DNA of 55,368 nt from Prevotella sp. (GTDB taxonomy: Bacteria > Bacteroidota > Bacteroidia > Bacteroidales > Bacteroidaceae), in assembly GCA_018053665.1 (NCBI GenBank), contig JAGPKZ010000001.1, positions 18,283 through 73,650 of the forward strand, given 5' to 3'. Of the stretch, positions 11,101 through 20,952 are shown piece by piece. The notes beneath the pieces are model-generated. The model was given only the letters and a program-made list of their open reading frames with translations. It made no database searches and had not been told where the DNA came from. A program made the position numbers and the translations under genes. The stretch's first letter is position 1; each line of letters begins with the position of its first letter.

Positions 11101-12479
11101 ACGATAAGGATTGTAAGATGGTTGTAAGTCGTCTTGCTGAGATTCGTTTCATCGATCCAAATACTAATATCGTACTTAGTACTCTTAATGTACCTTATGG
11201 TTCTTCACTTTATTATGGTCAAGGTGACTTGGTAAAGAAGGGTGACCTAATCGCAAGATGGGACCCTTTCAATGCTGTTATCGTTACTGAATATGCTGGT
11301 ACACTGAGATTTAATGATGTTATTGAAGGTATCACTTTCCATGCTGAAACTGATGATACAACCGGTTTAACAGAAAAGATTATCACAGATTCTAAGGATC
11401 GTTCAAAGGTTCCTACATGTGATATCCTTGATGCTGATGGTAATGTTGTTGGTACATATAACTTCCCTGTAGGTGGTCACGTCGTTATCGAGGATGGTGC
11501 AACCGTAAGTACAGGTGAGACGATCGTTAAGATTCCACGTGCCGTTGGTGGTGCCGGTGATATCACTGGTGGTCTGCCTCGTGTAACAGAATTGTTCGAG
11601 GCTCGTAATCCATCTAATCCAGCTGTCGTTTCTGAAATTGACGGTGAGGTAACAATGGGTAAGGTTAAGAGAGGTAACCGTGAGATAATTGTAACCTCAA
11701 AGACTGGTGATCAGAAGAAATATCTAGTATCACTGTCTAAACAGATTCTTGTTCAGGAACATGATGCTGTTCGTGCAGGAACACCTCTTTCTGATGGTGT
11801 TATCACTCCTGGTGATATCCTTGCTATTAAGGGCCCTACAGCAGTACAGGAATATATCGTGAATGAGGTACAGGACGTTTATCGTCTACAGGGTGTGAAA
11901 ATTAATGATAAGCACTTTGAAATTATCGTTCGTCAGATGATGCGTAAGGTTCGTATCGATGATCCAGGTGATACAACATTCTTGGAGCAAGAATTGGCTG
12001 ACAAGCTTGATTTCGCAGAGGAGAATGATCGTATTTGGGGCAAGAAGATTATCACAGAAGGCGGTGATTCAGATACGATGAAACCCGGTCAGATTGTTAC
12101 TGTACGTAAGTTGCGTGACGAGAATTCTTCTCTGAAACGTCGTGATCTTAAACTCGTTCAGGTGCGTGATGCAGTTCCTGCAACATCTACTCAGATTCTG
12201 CAAGGTATTACTCGTGCTGCTCTTGCTACTAAGAGCTTTATGAGTGCCGCTTCTTTCCAGGAAACAACAAAGGTTCTTAATGAGGCTGCAATTCGTGGTA
12301 AGCAGGATAAGCTCGAAGGTATGAAGGAAAATGTTATTTGTGGACATTTGATTCCTGCTGGTACAGGACTTCGTCAATGGGATAAACTCGTTGTGGGTTC
12401 TAAAGAAGAGTATGAGCGTATGCAAGCTAATCGTAAAAATGTTCTTGACTTCGCTGAACACGGAGTTGTTACAGAATAA
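8157..12479 (+). CDS. rpoC: RNA polymerase subunit beta'
   Basis: The beta' subunit provides the catalytic magnesium site. It has 1440 residues. The N-terminal zinc finger uses C66, C68, C81 and C84. The absolutely conserved NADFDGD catalytic loop is at residues 480-486. The second zinc site uses C824, C898, C905 and C908. The bridge/trigger region and the C-terminal clamp segment (near [14 protein letters not shown]) are intact. A strong terminator 23 bases after the stop ends the rpoBC unit. Confidence 0.99.
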   Translation: MAFKKDTKVKNNFTKITIGLASPEEILENSYGEVTKPETINYRTYKPERDGLFCERIFGPTRDYECACGKYKRIRYKGIVCDRCGVEVTEKKVRRERSGHIELVVPVAHIWYFRSLPNKIGYLLGLPTKKLDTVVYYEKYIVIKAGAMEGKKDADGLELNGSHRMDLLSEDEYLDILDNKIDPNNDYLDDNDPNKFIAKMGAEAVYDLLATIDLDGLSYELRDRANNDGSQQRKTEALKRLQVVEAFRASKDVNKPEWMIMKIIPVTPPELRPLVPLDGGRFATSDLNDLYRRVIIRNNRLKRLMEIKAPEVILRNEKRMLQEAVDSLFDNSRKSSAVKSESNRPLKSLSDSLKGKQGRFRQNLLGKRVDYSARSVIVVGPELKMGECGLPKLMAAELFKPFIIRKLIERGIVKTVKSAKKIVDRREPVIWDILENVMKGHPVMLNRAPTLHRLGIQAFQPKLIEGKAIQLHPLACTAFNADFDGDQMAVHLPLSNEAVLEAQILMLQSHNILNPANGAPITVPSQDMVLGLYYITKIRPGAKGEGLNFYGPEEAMIANNEGRCELHARVKCIVDDIVDGKPVRHMIETSVGRVIVNQIVPDEVGFFNDIISKKTLRGIISDVIKAVGMARACSFLDGIKNLGYRMSYVAGLSFNLDDIIIPEEKTDIVGKGQEEVDQIKANYEMGFITDTERYNQVIDAWTHVNNDLGNVLMKEMTEADQGFNAVYMMLDSGARGSKDQIKQLSGMRGLMAKPQKAGAEGQQIIENPILSNFKEGMSVLEYFISSHGARKGLADTAMKTADAGYLTRRLVDVSHDVIITEDDCGTLRGLECRALKNGDEIISTLFERILGRVSVHDIVLPTTGEILVHAGEQISEAKAKIIDESPIEMVEIRSVLTCESKHGVCMKCYGRNLATARMVQLGEAVGVIAAQAIGEPGTQLTLRTFHAGGVAGNAAANASIVAKNDSKVEFDEIRTVPFRNDDDKDCKMVVSRLAEIRFIDPNTNIVLSTLNVPYGSSLYYGQGDLVKKGDLIARWDPFNAVIVTEYAGTLRFNDVIEGITFHAETDDTTGLTEKIITDSKDRSKVPTCDILDADGNVVGTYNFPVGGHVVIEDGATVSTGETIVKIPRAVGGAGDITGGLPRVTELFEARNPSNPAVVSEIDGEVTMGKVKRGNREIIVTSKTGDQKKYLVSLSKQILVQEHDAVRAGTPLSDGVITPGDILAIKGPTAVQEYIVNEVQDVYRLQGVKINDKHFEIIVRQMMRKVRIDDPGDTTFLEQELADKLDFAEENDRIWGKKIITEGGDSDTMKPGQIVTVRKLRDENSSLKRRDLKLVQVRDAVPATSTQILQGITRAALATKSFMSAASFQETTKVLNEAAIRGKQDKLEGMKENVICGHLIPAGTGLRQWDKLVVGSKEEYERMQANRKNVLDFAEHGVVTE

Positions 12480-12502
12480 TTACGGTATACATTAATATAT
12501 AA

Positions 12503-12530
12503 GTAGGCGACAATTATTGTCGCCTACTTT
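12503..12530 (+). terminator. Strong intrinsic terminator after rpoC
   Basis: A perfect 11-bp stem (GTAGGCGACAA / TTGTCGCCTAC) with loop TTA is followed by TTT and further T-rich sequence. It is the clearest terminator in the first quarter of the window and marks the end of the rpoBC operon. Confidence 0.92.
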
Positions 12531-12598
12531 TATTTTATATAAGGTACGCGCGAACTATATATATGTAAGCGATATGACGTAAATATAGTTTTATGCAT

Positions 12599-12606
12599 AA
12601 ATGTTT
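12599..12606 (+). repeat. Left copy of 8-bp target-site duplication
   Basis: AAATGTTT directly abuts the left inverted end (GGTTCT...) of the gene-less element. The identical octamer abuts its right end at 13510-13517. Confidence 0.8.
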
Positions 12607-13509
12607 GGTTCTACGTCAATTTAAAAGGTGATATCCCCAATTAATCTATTCAGGCTAAAGACAACGCTACCATAAAAAAGTTTTTTAATGCCACTAATGT
12701 CATAATGTCACAAACCCTTTATTTATAGGGGATGAGCGAGTGACATTAAGTGACATTATCGGTGTAAAAGTGACGATATAATTGAAATCACACCAATATT
12801 TGGCGATTTTTAGCCAAATATGCAGTACATGTATAGACACTTTTTCGTTTATAATCGTCTGTTCTCGTCATTATGTGCGCTATATTTTACTATATGTTTA
12901 GTTATTATCTCAGAATCCTACTGCAAAAATTGTGGTAATTGTCATCTATCTTATTCTTGTTGTCTTATTGATCATCATTTGTTTACCTGCGCCAAGTAAT
13001 ATCCTTTTTCACGTTAGGTAATTCAATTACACAACGTGTGTAATCGAGTTGTTCACGTTGTGTAACACGGTTACATGCGTTGTGTAATCGGATTGCACAC
13101 ATGTTGATGTAATCGAATTACTTAAAAGTTGTGGAAATCTAGGTAATAGTTTGCGCACTCAGTTTCAAAAGATATTTGCATACTTCAAATTCATTCTATC
13201 ATGTCTATATGCGGTTGGAGTAGACTTTTTGAATTATCCATGCTGTTAGGGGGCCTGTCTTTATGTTCGATAAAACTCAATCAGCATAAAATATGTATTA
13301 TGTAAATAGCATAATTGCGAAAAAAACACCAAAAACAGGTGTACTCTAGGGTATAATGCCACTTTTACACCGATAATGTCACTTAATGTCACTCGCTCAG
13401 CTCTTATAAACAAAGGGCTAGTGACAAAGTGACATTAGTGACATTAAAAAACTTTTTCTGGTTGAGTGTCCAAGTCCATTTGTTGAGCCCCCTAAATTGA
13501 CGGAGAACC
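12607..13509. mobile_element. 903-bp non-coding transposable element (MITE-like)
   Basis: The ends are inverted: the first 17 bases (GGTTCTACGTCAATTTA) match the complement of the last 17 with one difference. A second, longer inverted pair lies inside, at 12674-12772 and 13360-13457, matching at about 88 of 99 positions by hand alignment. The element is bounded by perfect 8-bp direct repeats AAATGTTT, which look like a target-site duplication. It contains no open frame long enough for a transposase. GG-T-TCT ends with an 8-bp duplication fit the ISL3 family, so a non-autonomous ISL3-type element is the best guess. The arms contain repeated GTGACATTA words, and a 9-bp hairpin (ATATTTGGC / GCCAAATAT) lies at 12796-12821. 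Together with its flanks it fills the gap between rpoC and the DUF3467-like gene. Confidence 0.7.
13011..13125. repeat. Degenerate ~22-bp tandem repeats inside the element
   Basis: Five related units are spaced 21-24 bases apart, with a rough consensus ACGTTGTGTAATCGRRTTACAC. Several units are themselves dyads, such as GTAATCGAATTAC at 13107-13119, where GTAAT and ATTAC are complementary. The 22-bp period equals about two DNA turns. This could be a protein-binding array or only a decayed satellite inside the mobile element. Confidence 0.65.
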
Positions 13510-13517
13510 AAATGTTT
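13510..13517 (+). repeat. Right copy of 8-bp target-site duplication
   Basis: AAATGTTT immediately follows the right inverted end (...GAGAACC) and is identical to the octamer left of the element. Confidence 0.8.
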
Positions 13518-13683
13518 CCTCATACAAACGAAAATGTGATTTTTAGCAAACAGAATAGTAGTGTTGAATAAATAGCCGCATTATGCTTATAAATCTAAGT
13601 TGCAATCATAACCGTAATCATTTTGTAAACGATATTAAATAAAAAATAATATGACTTATGAATGAATTATTCTGTTTGTTTTC

Positions 13684-13714
13684 TTGTGTGAGCAAATGAT
13701 TTTGTGTACCTTTG
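13684..13714 (+). promoter_or_regulatory. Promoter for the DUF3467-like gene
   Basis: A -7 box TACCTTTG (13707-13714) matches TAnnTTTG. The -33 box is imperfect: TTG at 13684-13686 with a 20-base spacer. The coding start is 34 bases downstream of the -7 box. Confidence 0.5.
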
Positions 13715-13747
13715 TCTATATAATAAACCTTTAGATTATTAATAGGT

Positions 13748-14065
13748 ATGGAAGATAATAAAAATCAGAATCCGGGAATACAGATAGAATTAAGACCGGA
13801 AGTTGCAAAGGGCGTTTATGCTAATCTCGCTCTTATAACACATTCAAGTTCAGATTTTGTTCTTGATTTTGCTAGTATATTACCAGGATTGCCTAAGCCA
13901 GAAATAAACTCTCGAGTTATAATGGCTCCTGAACATGCCAAACGCTTGTTACAGGCTTTGCAAGAAAATGTGTATAAGTATGAGCAGCAATTCGGTAAAA
14001 TTGTTATACCAGAACAGCAATCAGGCATTATAGCCCCATTTGATTTACCTAAAAAAGAGTCATAG
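13748..14065 (+). CDS. DUF3467-like small protein
   Basis: This is a 105-residue soluble protein of unknown function. It resembles the DUF3467 family that is often found next to rpoC and rpsL in Bacteroidetes. The conserved-looking core is GVYANLALITHSSSDFVLDF, then MAPEHAKRLLQALQENVYKYE, ending in an Ile/Pro-rich tail with KKES. No membrane segment, signal peptide or catalytic motif is visible. It appears to be a single-gene unit with its own promoter and a strong terminator before rpsL. Its constant position between the polymerase and ribosomal operons suggests a housekeeping role, but no function can be assigned. Confidence 0.85.
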   Translation: MEDNKNQNPGIQIELRPEVAKGVYANLALITHSSSDFVLDFASILPGLPKPEINSRVIMAPEHAKRLLQALQENVYKYEQQFGKIVIPEQQSGIIAPFDLPKKES

Positions 14066-14098
14066 ATTAATTGCTCGTTCAAAATAAATGTTAATAAA

Positions 14099-14136
14099 GT
14101 CTATATCTTGCTAATTTCGGCAAGATATAGACTTTT
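14099..14136 (+). terminator. Terminator between the DUF3467-like gene and rpsL
   Basis: A perfect 13-bp stem (GTCTATATCTTGC / GCAAGATATAGAC) with an 8-base loop is followed by TTTT. It isolates the DUF3467-like gene from the rpsL promoter 40 bases downstream. Confidence 0.9.
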
Positions 14137-14150
14137 CACATTCTATATAA

Positions 14151-14182
14151 TTAGGTAATTCAAAGTTTTGTTCGTACCTTTG
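14151..14182 (+). promoter_or_regulatory. Promoter of the rpsL-rpsG-fusA (str) operon
   Basis: The -7 box TACCTTTG (14175-14182) is a perfect TAnnTTTG. A weak -33 box TTAG (14151-14154) lies 20 bases upstream. The start site is expected near 14189, giving a leader of about 80 bases to rpsL. Confidence 0.6.
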
Positions 14183-14268
14183 CAGCCCGAAATGGGCATG
14201 TTTTAATGCTTCGTTTCGTATCAAGTTGTTAATAATAAAATAAATATATAAATTAAAAAAGTAAAATT

Positions 14269-14652
14269 ATGCCTACTATTTCACAGTTAGTAAGAAAAGG
14301 CAGAAAGGTGATTGTTGATAAGAGCAAGTCACCGGCTTTGGACAACTGTCCTCAGCGCCGCGGTGTTTGTGTTCGTGTTTACACAACAACACCTAAGAAG
14401 CCTAATTCAGCAATGCGTAAGGTTGCACGTGTACGTTTGACAAACCAGAAGGAAGTAAACTCTTACATTCCAGGAGAAGGACACAACCTTCAAGAGCACT
14501 CTATCGTTCTAGTACGCGGTGGTCGTGTAAAGGATCTTCCTGGTGTACGTTATCACATTGTTCGTGGTACCCTTGATACTGCTGGTGTTGCTAATCGTAC
14601 TCAGCGTCGTTCTAAATATGGTGCTAAGCGTCCTAAGGCCGTTAAGAAGTAA
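14269..14652 (+). CDS. rpsL: 30S ribosomal protein S12
   Basis: S12 (uS12) lies at the decoding centre and controls accuracy. It has 127 residues. The loop [13 protein letters not shown] includes K43, and [13 protein letters not shown] includes K88. These are the positions altered in streptomycin-resistant strains of other bacteria, and both are the usual lysine here. The C-terminus is basic ([15 protein letters not shown]). It is the first gene of the str operon, with rpsG 127 bases downstream across a structured gap. Confidence 0.98.
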   Translation: MPTISQLVRKGRKVIVDKSKSPALDNCPQRRGVCVRVYTTTPKKPNSAMRKVARVRLTNQKEVNSYIPGEGHNLQEHSIVLVRGGRVKDLPGVRYHIVRGTLDTAGVANRTQRRSKYGAKRPKAVKK

Positions 14653-14673
14653 TTCTGAATTTAAAAAAATTAT

Positions 14674-14740
14674 CCGTTTTGCTGGAGATATTGTTAATAA
14701 CAGGTTGAGTAAATGTTCGGGAGCGAATATTGAAGAACGG
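14674..14740 (+). promoter_or_regulatory. Structured rpsL-rpsG intergenic RNA (candidate S7 site)
   Basis: The outer helix CCGTT/AACGG (14674-14678 with 14736-14740) encloses an 8-bp hairpin, AATGTTCG / CGAATATT, with loop GGAG and one G-U pair (14712-14731). In E. coli the S12-S7 gap is bound by S7 to repress its own translation. Position and shape suggest an analogous site here; this is inference from sequence complementarity only. Confidence 0.45.
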
Positions 14741-14779
14741 TAAGAAACAGCCCCATGCAGAATTTATTTTTCAAACAAA

Positions 14780-15256
14780 ATGAGAAAAGCAAAACCAAAG
14801 AAACGTGTGATCCTTCCGGATCCAGTTTACAATGACCAGAAGGTCTCAAAGTTCGTTAATCATTTGATGTATGATGGTAAGAAAAATACATCTTATGAAA
14901 TCTTCTACAAATCTCTTGATACTGTAAAGGAAAAGATGGCTAAAGAAGAGAAACCAGCTCTCGAAATATGGAAGCAGGCTCTTGATAACATCACTCCTCA
15001 AGTAGAGGTGAAAAGCCGCCGTATCGGTGGTGCTACATTCCAGGTACCTACAGAAGTACGTCAAGATCGTAAGGAGAGTATTTCAATGAAGAACCTAATT
15101 CAGTATGCTCGTAAGCGTGGTGGCAAGTCTATGGCTGAGAAGCTAGCTGCAGAAATCATGGATGCTTACAACAATCAGGGTGGCGCTTTCAAGCGTAAAG
15201 AAGATATGCATCGTATGGCTGAGGCTAACCGTGCATTCGCTCATTTTAGATTCTAA
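14780..15256 (+). CDS. rpsG: 30S ribosomal protein S7
   Basis: S7 (uS7) nucleates assembly of the 30S head and contacts the E-site tRNA. It has 158 residues. The start [15 protein letters not shown], the core [13 protein letters not shown] and the C-terminal [15 protein letters not shown] are characteristic. It lies 21 bases before fusA. Confidence 0.98.
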   Translation: MRKAKPKKRVILPDPVYNDQKVSKFVNHLMYDGKKNTSYEIFYKSLDTVKEKMAKEEKPALEIWKQALDNITPQVEVKSRRIGGATFQVPTEVRQDRKESISMKNLIQYARKRGGKSMAEKLAAEIMDAYNNQGGAFKRKEDMHRMAEANRAFAHFRF

Positions 15257-15277
15257 TCATATAAAGGTAAAAAGAAA

Positions 15278-17392
15278 ATGGCAAATCGCGATTTACATTT
15301 GACTCGTAACATCGGTATTATGGCTCACATTGATGCGGGAAAGACTACAACGTCTGAGCGTATCTTGTTTTACACAGGTAAAACTCATAAAATTGGTGAG
15401 GTTCATGATGGCGCGGCTACAATGGACTGGATGGCCCAAGAACAGGAGCGTGGTATAACTATTACTTCTGCGGCTACCACTTGTAACTGGAATTACGAAA
15501 ATGACTCATATAAGATTAACTTAATTGATACTCCGGGACATGTTGACTTTACCGCAGAGGTAGAGCGTTCACTTCGTGTACTTGATGGTGCTGTTGCTAC
15601 ATATTCAGCTGCTGATGGTGTTCAACCTCAATCAGAGACTGTTTGGCGTCAGGCTGACAAGTATAATGTTCCTCGTATTGGTTATGTTAATAAGATGGAC
15701 CGTTCTGGTGCAGATTTCTTCGAAACTGTTCGCCAGATGGGTACTATTCTTGGTGCAAACGCTTGTCCTGTTCAAATTCCTATCGGGGCTGAAGAGAACT
15801 TCAAAGGTGTTGTAGACCTTATTACAATGAAGGCTATTCTGTGGCATGACGAGACAATGGGTGCTGAGTATGATGTAGAGGAAATACCTGCAGAACTTCT
15901 TGACGAAGCTACTGAATGGCATGATAAGATGATTGAGAATGCAGCTAATTTTGATGATGAGGTTATGGAGCTTTACCTTGAGGGTAAAGATGTTCCAACC
16001 GATATGTTGATTGCTGCTATCCGTAAGGGTACAATCTCTATGGAGCTAACTCCTATGCTTCTTGGTTCTTCATACAAGAATAAGGGTGTACAGCCACTTC
16101 TTGACTATATTTGTGCTTTCTTGCCTTCTCCACTTGATACAGAAGCTATTATCGGTACAAATCCTGATACAGATGAGGAAGAGGACCGTAAACCGACAGA
16201 TGAAGCTCCAACTTCAGCTCTTGCGTTTAAGATCGCTACCGACCCATTTATGGGACGTCTAGTATTCTTCCGTGTTTATTCAGGTAAGATTGCTGCTGGT
16301 TCATATGTTTACAATCCACGTTCTGGTAAGCGTGAGCGTATTAGCCGTCTGTTCCAGATGAACTCAAAGCAGGAAATTCCTATGGAGTCTATCGATGCTG
16401 GTGATATCGGTGCAGGTGTAGGTTTCAAGGATATTCGTACAGGTGATACTCTTTGTGATGAAAATCATCCAATCGTTCTTGAGTCTATGACATTCCCTGA
16501 TACTGTAATATCTGTTGCAGTTGAACCAAAGAGCCAGGCTGACGTTGCAAAGATGGATACTGGTCTTGCTAAACTTGCAGAAGAGGATCCAACATTTACA
16601 GTTCGTACTGATGAACAGAGTGGTCAGACTATCATTTCTGGTATGGGTGAACTTCACCTTGATATCATTATTGACCGTCTTAAACGTGAGTTCAAGGTTG
16701 AATGTAATCAGGGTAAGCCACAGGTTAATTATAAGGAGGCTATTACTCGTACTGCACAAAGTCGTGAAACTTATAAGAAGCAGTCTGGTGGTCGTGGTAA
16801 GTTCGCTTGTATCGACGTTACTATCGGTCCTAAGGATGAAGATTATAAGGAAGGCGATTTGCAATTCGTTAATGATGTAAAGGGTGGTAACGTTCCTAAG
16901 GAATTTATCCCATCTGTACAGAAAGGTTTTGCAGACTGCTTGTCTAACGGTGTTCTTGGTGGTTTCCCAATTACTGGTCTTAAGGTTACTCTTACTGATG
17001 GTAGTTTCCATCCTGTAGACTCTGATCAGTTGTCATTTGAACTAGTAGCTCATCAGGCATTCAAAGTTCTTTGCCCAAAGGCAGGTCCTGTTCTTATGGA
17101 ACCTATCATGAAGGTAGAAGTTGTTACTCCTGAAGAGAATATGGGTGATGTAATTGGTGACTTGAATAAGCGTCGTGGTCTCGTTCAGGGTATGGATGAG
17201 GCTCGTAGCGGTGCACGTATCGTAAAGGCTATGGTTCCATTGGCAGAAATGTTCGGTTATGTAACTGCTTTGCGTACAATCACTTCAGGTCGTGCTACTT
17301 CTTCAATGGAGTATGATCATCATGCACCTGTATCTATATCAATTGCTAAGGCTGTCCTAGAGGAAGCTCACGGACACTCTGAACTACTGTAA
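15278..17392 (+). CDS. fusA: Elongation factor G
   Basis: EF-G catalyses GTP-dependent translocation on the ribosome. It has 704 residues. The G1 loop is [10 protein letters not shown] near residues 16-25, switch II contains DTPGHVDF, and G4 is NKMD. Domains II-V follow, with [29 protein letters not shown] and the C-terminal [16 protein letters not shown]. It is full length with no anomalies. It ends the str operon proper; 96 untranslated bases separate it from rpsJ, with no clear terminator. Confidence 0.98.
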   Translation: MANRDLHLTRNIGIMAHIDAGKTTTSERILFYTGKTHKIGEVHDGAATMDWMAQEQERGITITSAATTCNWNYENDSYKINLIDTPGHVDFTAEVERSLRVLDGAVATYSAADGVQPQSETVWRQADKYNVPRIGYVNKMDRSGADFFETVRQMGTILGANACPVQIPIGAEENFKGVVDLITMKAILWHDETMGAEYDVEEIPAELLDEATEWHDKMIENAANFDDEVMELYLEGKDVPTDMLIAAIRKGTISMELTPMLLGSSYKNKGVQPLLDYICAFLPSPLDTEAIIGTNPDTDEEEDRKPTDEAPTSALAFKIATDPFMGRLVFFRVYSGKIAAGSYVYNPRSGKRERISRLFQMNSKQEIPMESIDAGDIGAGVGFKDIRTGDTLCDENHPIVLESMTFPDTVISVAVEPKSQADVAKMDTGLAKLAEEDPTFTVRTDEQSGQTIISGMGELHLDIIIDRLKREFKVECNQGKPQVNYKEAITRTAQSRETYKKQSGGRGKFACIDVTIGPKDEDYKEGDLQFVNDVKGGNVPKEFIPSVQKGFADCLSNGVLGGFPITGLKVTLTDGSFHPVDSDQLSFELVAHQAFKVLCPKAGPVLMEPIMKVEVVTPEENMGDVIGDLNKRRGLVQGMDEARSGARIVKAMVPLAEMFGYVTALRTITSGRATSSMEYDHHAPVSISIAKAVLEEAHGHSELL

Positions 17393-17488
17393 AAAATATT
17401 AAAGTCGGGGGAGAGCCAGCTTAGCGAATGACTCTTAAGTGGTGATTCCCTAACTTCTTTATTAATACATTTATAAATAAATTAAACA

Positions 17489-17794
17489 ATGAGTCAGAAA
17501 ATTAGAATTAAGCTGAAGTCTTACGACCACATGTTGGTTGATAAGTCAGCTGAAAAGATTGTGAAGGCTGTTAAGGCTACTGGCGCTATCGTTAGCGGTC
17601 CTATTCCATTGCCAACTCACAAGCGTATCTACACAGTTAACCGTAGTACTTTCGTTAATAAGAAAGCTCGTGAGCAATTCCAGCTCTCAGATTTCAAGCG
17701 TCTTATTGATATCTATAGTTCTACAGCTAAGACTGTTGATGCCCTAATGAAACTTGATTTGCCATCAGGCGTTGAAGTTGAAATTAAGGTCTAA
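17489..17794 (+). CDS. rpsJ: 30S ribosomal protein S10
   Basis: S10 (uS10) sits in the 30S head and, as NusE, links NusG and antitermination complexes to RNA polymerase. It has 101 residues with the core [20 protein letters not shown] and [19 protein letters not shown]. It is the first gene of the S10 operon. The 96-base gap upstream contains a GGGGA/TTCCC complementarity (17408-17412 with 17456-17460) that may belong to a leader structure. Confidence 0.98.
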   Translation: MSQKIRIKLKSYDHMLVDKSAEKIVKAVKATGAIVSGPIPLPTHKRIYTVNRSTFVNKKAREQFQLSDFKRLIDIYSSTAKTVDALMKLDLPSGVEVEIKV

Positions 17795-17835
17795 TTTTAT
17801 TAAGTTTAGTATTAATTTTTTAAATTTTTATTGAA

Positions 17836-18450
17836 ATGCCAGGATTAATTGGAAAAAAAATCGGAATGACATCCGTTTTCAGTGCCGACGGTAAGAATGT
17901 ACCGTGCACTGTTATCGAAGCTGGTCCTTGTGTTGTAACCCAAATCAAAACAGAAGAGAATGATGGTTACAAAGCTGTTCAATTAGGTTACGGAGAGGCT
18001 AAGGAGAATCGTACTTCTAAGCCAATGATGGGAACCTTTACGAAAGCAGGCACAACACCAAAGAAGCACTTGGTTGAGTTCAAGTTTGACGAGGAACATA
18101 ACCTCGGTGATACTATTACTGTTGAACTTTTCGCTGATGCTAAGTTTGTAGACATCGTTGGAACCTCTAAAGGTAAAGGCTTCCAGGGTGTTGTTAAGCG
18201 CCACGGTTTTGCTGGTGTAGGTCAAAGTACTCACGGTCAGGATGACCGCGCTCGTAAACCTGGATCTATCGGTGCTTGTTCTTATCCTGCAAAGGTGTTC
18301 AAGGGCATGCGCATGGGTGGTCAAATGGGTGGTGACCGTGTTACTACTCAAAATCTCCAGGTATTAAAGGTAATTCCAGAGCATAATCTCCTTCTTGTTA
18401 AGGGTTCTGTAGCTGGATGTAATGGTTCAACCGTTTTAATCAATAAGTAA
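17836..18450 (+). CDS. rplC: 50S ribosomal protein L3
   Basis: L3 (uL3) is an early assembly protein whose long loop reaches the peptidyl-transferase centre. It has 204 residues. The start [15 protein letters not shown] is typical, and the loop region includes [19 protein letters not shown] and [16 protein letters not shown], where a conserved Gln is methylated in E. coli. Its stop overlaps the rplD start (TAATG), so the two are translationally coupled. Confidence 0.98.
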   Translation: MPGLIGKKIGMTSVFSADGKNVPCTVIEAGPCVVTQIKTEENDGYKAVQLGYGEAKENRTSKPMMGTFTKAGTTPKKHLVEFKFDEEHNLGDTITVELFADAKFVDIVGTSKGKGFQGVVKRHGFAGVGQSTHGQDDRARKPGSIGACSYPAKVFKGMRMGGQMGGDRVTTQNLQVLKVIPEHNLLLVKGSVAGCNGSTVLINK

Positions 18451-19079
18451 TGGAAGTTAGCGTTTTAAATATAAATGGTCAGGAGACCGGAAGAAAGGTA
18501 ACTCTTAATGAGGCTATCTTCGGAATTGAACCTAACGATCACGTTCTTTATCTTGATGTAAAACAATATCTTGCACAACAGCGTCAGGGTACTGCAAAGT
18601 CTAAGGAAAGAAGTGAAATAAGTGGTTCTACTCGCAAACTTGGTCGCCAAAAAGGTGGTGGCGGTGCTCGTCGTGGTGATATCAATTCACCAATTCTCGT
18701 TGGTGGTGGTCGCGTTTTCGGTCCTAAACCACGTAGTTATGACTTTAAATTGAACAAGAAAGTAAAAGTTCTTGCTCGTAAGTCTGCTCTCTCATATAAG
18801 GCTCAAGAAAGTGCTATTGTTGTTGTTGAAGACTTCAACTTTGAAGCTCCAAAGACTAAAGATTTCGTAAATTTTGCTAAAAATCTTAAAGTTGAGGACA
18901 AGAAGGCACTTGTTGTTTTGCCAGAAGTTAATAAAAACGTATATTTGTCTGCTCGTAACTTAAAGCGCGCTGATGTAATGACTGCTTCAACACTCAATTC
19001 GTATAAAGTTTTGAATGCTGAGGTCTTAGTTATAACAGAAAGCTCACTAAAGGCTATAGACGGAATCTTAACAAAGTAA
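18450..19079 (+). CDS. rplD: 50S ribosomal protein L4
   Basis: L4 (uL4) lines the peptide exit tunnel; in E. coli it also represses the S10 operon. It has 209 residues. The tunnel loop is visible around [19 protein letters not shown] and [19 protein letters not shown]. The start shares a base with the rplC stop. It is followed by rplW after 17 bases containing AGGAGA, one of the few Shine-Dalgarno-like sites here. Confidence 0.98.
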   Translation: MEVSVLNINGQETGRKVTLNEAIFGIEPNDHVLYLDVKQYLAQQRQGTAKSKERSEISGSTRKLGRQKGGGGARRGDINSPILVGGGRVFGPKPRSYDFKLNKKVKVLARKSALSYKAQESAIVVVEDFNFEAPKTKDFVNFAKNLKVEDKKALVVLPEVNKNVYLSARNLKRADVMTASTLNSYKVLNAEVLVITESSLKAIDGILTK

Positions 19080-19096
19080 AAAAGGAGAATTAGAAT

Positions 19097-19390
19097 ATGG
19101 CATTTATTATAAAACCATTGGTTACTGAAAAGCAGACCAATATCACGGAGAAGAACGCCAGCCGTTATGGCTTCATCGTTCGCCCTGAGGCTAATAAACT
19201 CCAGATTAAGAAAGAGGTCGAGGGTCTGTATAATGTTACAGTAGTAGATGTGAACACTCTTCGTTACGCCGGAAAGCGTTCTAGCCGCTTTACAAAGGCT
19301 GGACTCGTAAAGGGTCAGAAGAATGCGTTCAAAAAAGCAATCGTCACTGTAAAGGATGGCGATTCAATAGATTTTTACAGCAATATTTAA
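19097..19390 (+). CDS. rplW: 50S ribosomal protein L23
   Basis: L23 (uL23) surrounds the tunnel exit and docks trigger factor and SRP. It has 97 residues: IIKPLVTEKQTNITEKN at the start and YRV-like basic segments (RYAGKRSSRF) in the middle. An AGGAGA motif lies about 10 bases before the ATG, which is unusual for this genome. It is seven bases upstream of rplB. Confidence 0.97.
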   Translation: MAFIIKPLVTEKQTNITEKNASRYGFIVRPEANKLQIKKEVEGLYNVTVVDVNTLRYAGKRSSRFTKAGLVKGQKNAFKKAIVTVKDGDSIDFYSNI

Positions 19391-19397
19391 ATAAAAA

Positions 19398-20225
19398 ATG
19401 GCAGTACGTAAATTAAACCCGGTAACACCGGGACAAAGACACAAGGTTATTGGCACGTTCGAGGATATTACTGCATCCGTGCCAGAGAAGTCTCTCGTTT
19501 ACGGTAAACGTTCTACTGGTGGTCGAAACAACACTGGTAAGATGACCGTTCGCTATGTTGGTGGTGGCCATAAGCAGAAGTTTCGTCTAATAGACTTTAA
19601 ACGTGAGAAAGATGGTGTTCCAGCTGTAGTTAAGACAATTGAGTATGATCCAAATAGATCAGCTCGTATTGCTCTTCTTTATTATACAGATGGTGAAAAA
19701 CGTTACATTATTGCTCCTAATGGATTGCAGGTGGGTGCTACTTTGATGTCTGGTGCAGAAGCTGCGCCAGAAATTGGTAATACTCTTCCTCTTGCAAACA
19801 TTCCTGTAGGTACAGTGATTCATAATATTGAATTACGTCCAGGACAGGGTGCTTTGCTAGTTCGTTCGGCTGGTAATTTTGCTCAGTTGACTTCTCGTGA
19901 GGGCAGTTATTGTGTTATTAAGCTCCCTTCTGGTGAAACCCGCCAGATATTGAGTGCTTGTAAAGCTACTATTGGTAGTGTTGGTAATTCTGACCATGCA
20001 TTGGAACAGTCTGGTAAGGCTGGTCGTTCTCGTTGGTTGGGTCGTCGTCCACATAACCGTGGCGTTGTTATGAACCCTGTTGATCACCCAATGGGTGGTG
20101 GTGAAGGTCGTCAGAGCGGTGGTCATCCACGTTCTCGTAAGGGTCTTTACGCTAAGGGTCTTAAGACTCGTGCACCGAAGAAGCTTTCCAGCAAGTATAT
20201 TATCGAAAGAGCTAACAAAAAATAA
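19398..20225 (+). CDS. rplB: 50S ribosomal protein L2
   Basis: L2 (uL2) is required for subunit association and peptidyl transfer. It has 275 residues. The N-terminal RNA-binding domain includes [20 protein letters not shown], and the C-terminal domain carries [17 protein letters not shown] with the conserved His. It is in the standard position between rplW and rpsS. Confidence 0.98.
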   Translation: MAVRKLNPVTPGQRHKVIGTFEDITASVPEKSLVYGKRSTGGRNNTGKMTVRYVGGGHKQKFRLIDFKREKDGVPAVVKTIEYDPNRSARIALLYYTDGEKRYIIAPNGLQVGATLMSGAEAAPEIGNTLPLANIPVGTVIHNIELRPGQGALLVRSAGNFAQLTSREGSYCVIKLPSGETRQILSACKATIGSVGNSDHALEQSGKAGRSRWLGRRPHNRGVVMNPVDHPMGGGEGRQSGGHPRSRKGLYAKGLKTRAPKKLSSKYIIERANKK

Positions 20226-20235
20226 AGAGTAAATT

Positions 20236-20505
20236 ATGAGTCGTTCATTAAAAAAAGGTCCATATATCAACGTATCACTCGAAAAGAAGGTTCTCGCGAT
20301 GAACGAGATCGGTAAGGTGAGTGTTGTTAAGACATGGGCTAGAGCATCAATGATTTCCCCTGATTTTGTGGGACACACTGTTGCAGTTCATAACGGAAAC
20401 AAATTTATCCCTGTTTACATTACTGAGAACATGGTTGGTCACAAGCTCGGAGAGTTTGCACCAACACGTCGTTTCGGCGGACACTCTGGTAATAATAAGA
20501 AGTAA
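20236..20505 (+). CDS. rpsS: 30S ribosomal protein S19
   Basis: S19 (uS19) is in the 30S head near the A-site finger. It has 89 residues with [19 protein letters not shown] at the start and the conserved [19 protein letters not shown]. It sits 10 bases after rplB and 35 bases before rplV. Confidence 0.98.
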   Translation: MSRSLKKGPYINVSLEKKVLAMNEIGKVSVVKTWARASMISPDFVGHTVAVHNGNKFIPVYITENMVGHKLGEFAPTRRFGGHSGNNKK

Positions 20506-20540
20506 GCGGGTTTAAACGATTTAACAAATTAGAATAAATA

Positions 20541-20948
20541 ATGGGAGCAAGAAAACATATCGCAGCTGAAAAATTAAAGGAAGCTCGCAAAAATTTGTAC
20601 TTCGCTAAGCTCAAAGGCGTTCCTTCTTCTCCACGTAAAATGCGCTACGTTGTAGACATGATTCGTGGTCTTGAAGTTAACCGCGCTCTCGGAGTACTTA
20701 AGTTCTCTAAGAAGCAGGCTGCTGCAGACGTTGTGAAGCTGCTGCGCTCAGCAATTGCTAACTGGGAGAATAAAAATGACCGCAAGGCTGAAGATGGTGA
20801 ACTTTATATTAGTAAAGTCTTCGTTGACGGAGGTGTTACTATGAAACGTATGAGACCTGCACCACAGGGTCGTGGCTTTAGAATTCGTAAGCGTTCTAAT
20901 CACGTCACTTTGTTTGTAGAAGCCAAAACTAACGACGAAAATAATTAA
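20541..20948 (+). CDS. rplV: 50S ribosomal protein L22
   Basis: L22 (uL22) has a beta hairpin that lines the exit tunnel, where mutations in other bacteria alter macrolide response. It has 135 residues. The N-terminal part [18 protein letters not shown] and the hairpin region [19 protein letters not shown] are intact. It overlaps nothing and lies four bases before rpsC. Confidence 0.97.
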   Translation: MGARKHIAAEKLKEARKNLYFAKLKGVPSSPRKMRYVVDMIRGLEVNRALGVLKFSKKQAAADVVKLLRSAIANWENKNDRKAEDGELYISKVFVDGGVTMKRMRPAPQGRGFRIRKRSNHVTLFVEAKTNDENN

Positions 20949-20952
20949 TAGA

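Noticed and set aside
13011..13125. Possible CRISPR array
   Set aside because: Units are about 22 bases apart, imperfect throughout and have no constant repeat with unique spacers; no cas genes are in the window.
12607..13509. A degraded transposase gene in the element
   Set aside because: No frame longer than short stretches is open in the interior; I could not find transposase-like residues by reading.
16364..17011. 215-codon minus-strand frame inside fusA
   Set aside because: Same reason: complete overlap with conserved fusA and no independent promoter or motif.
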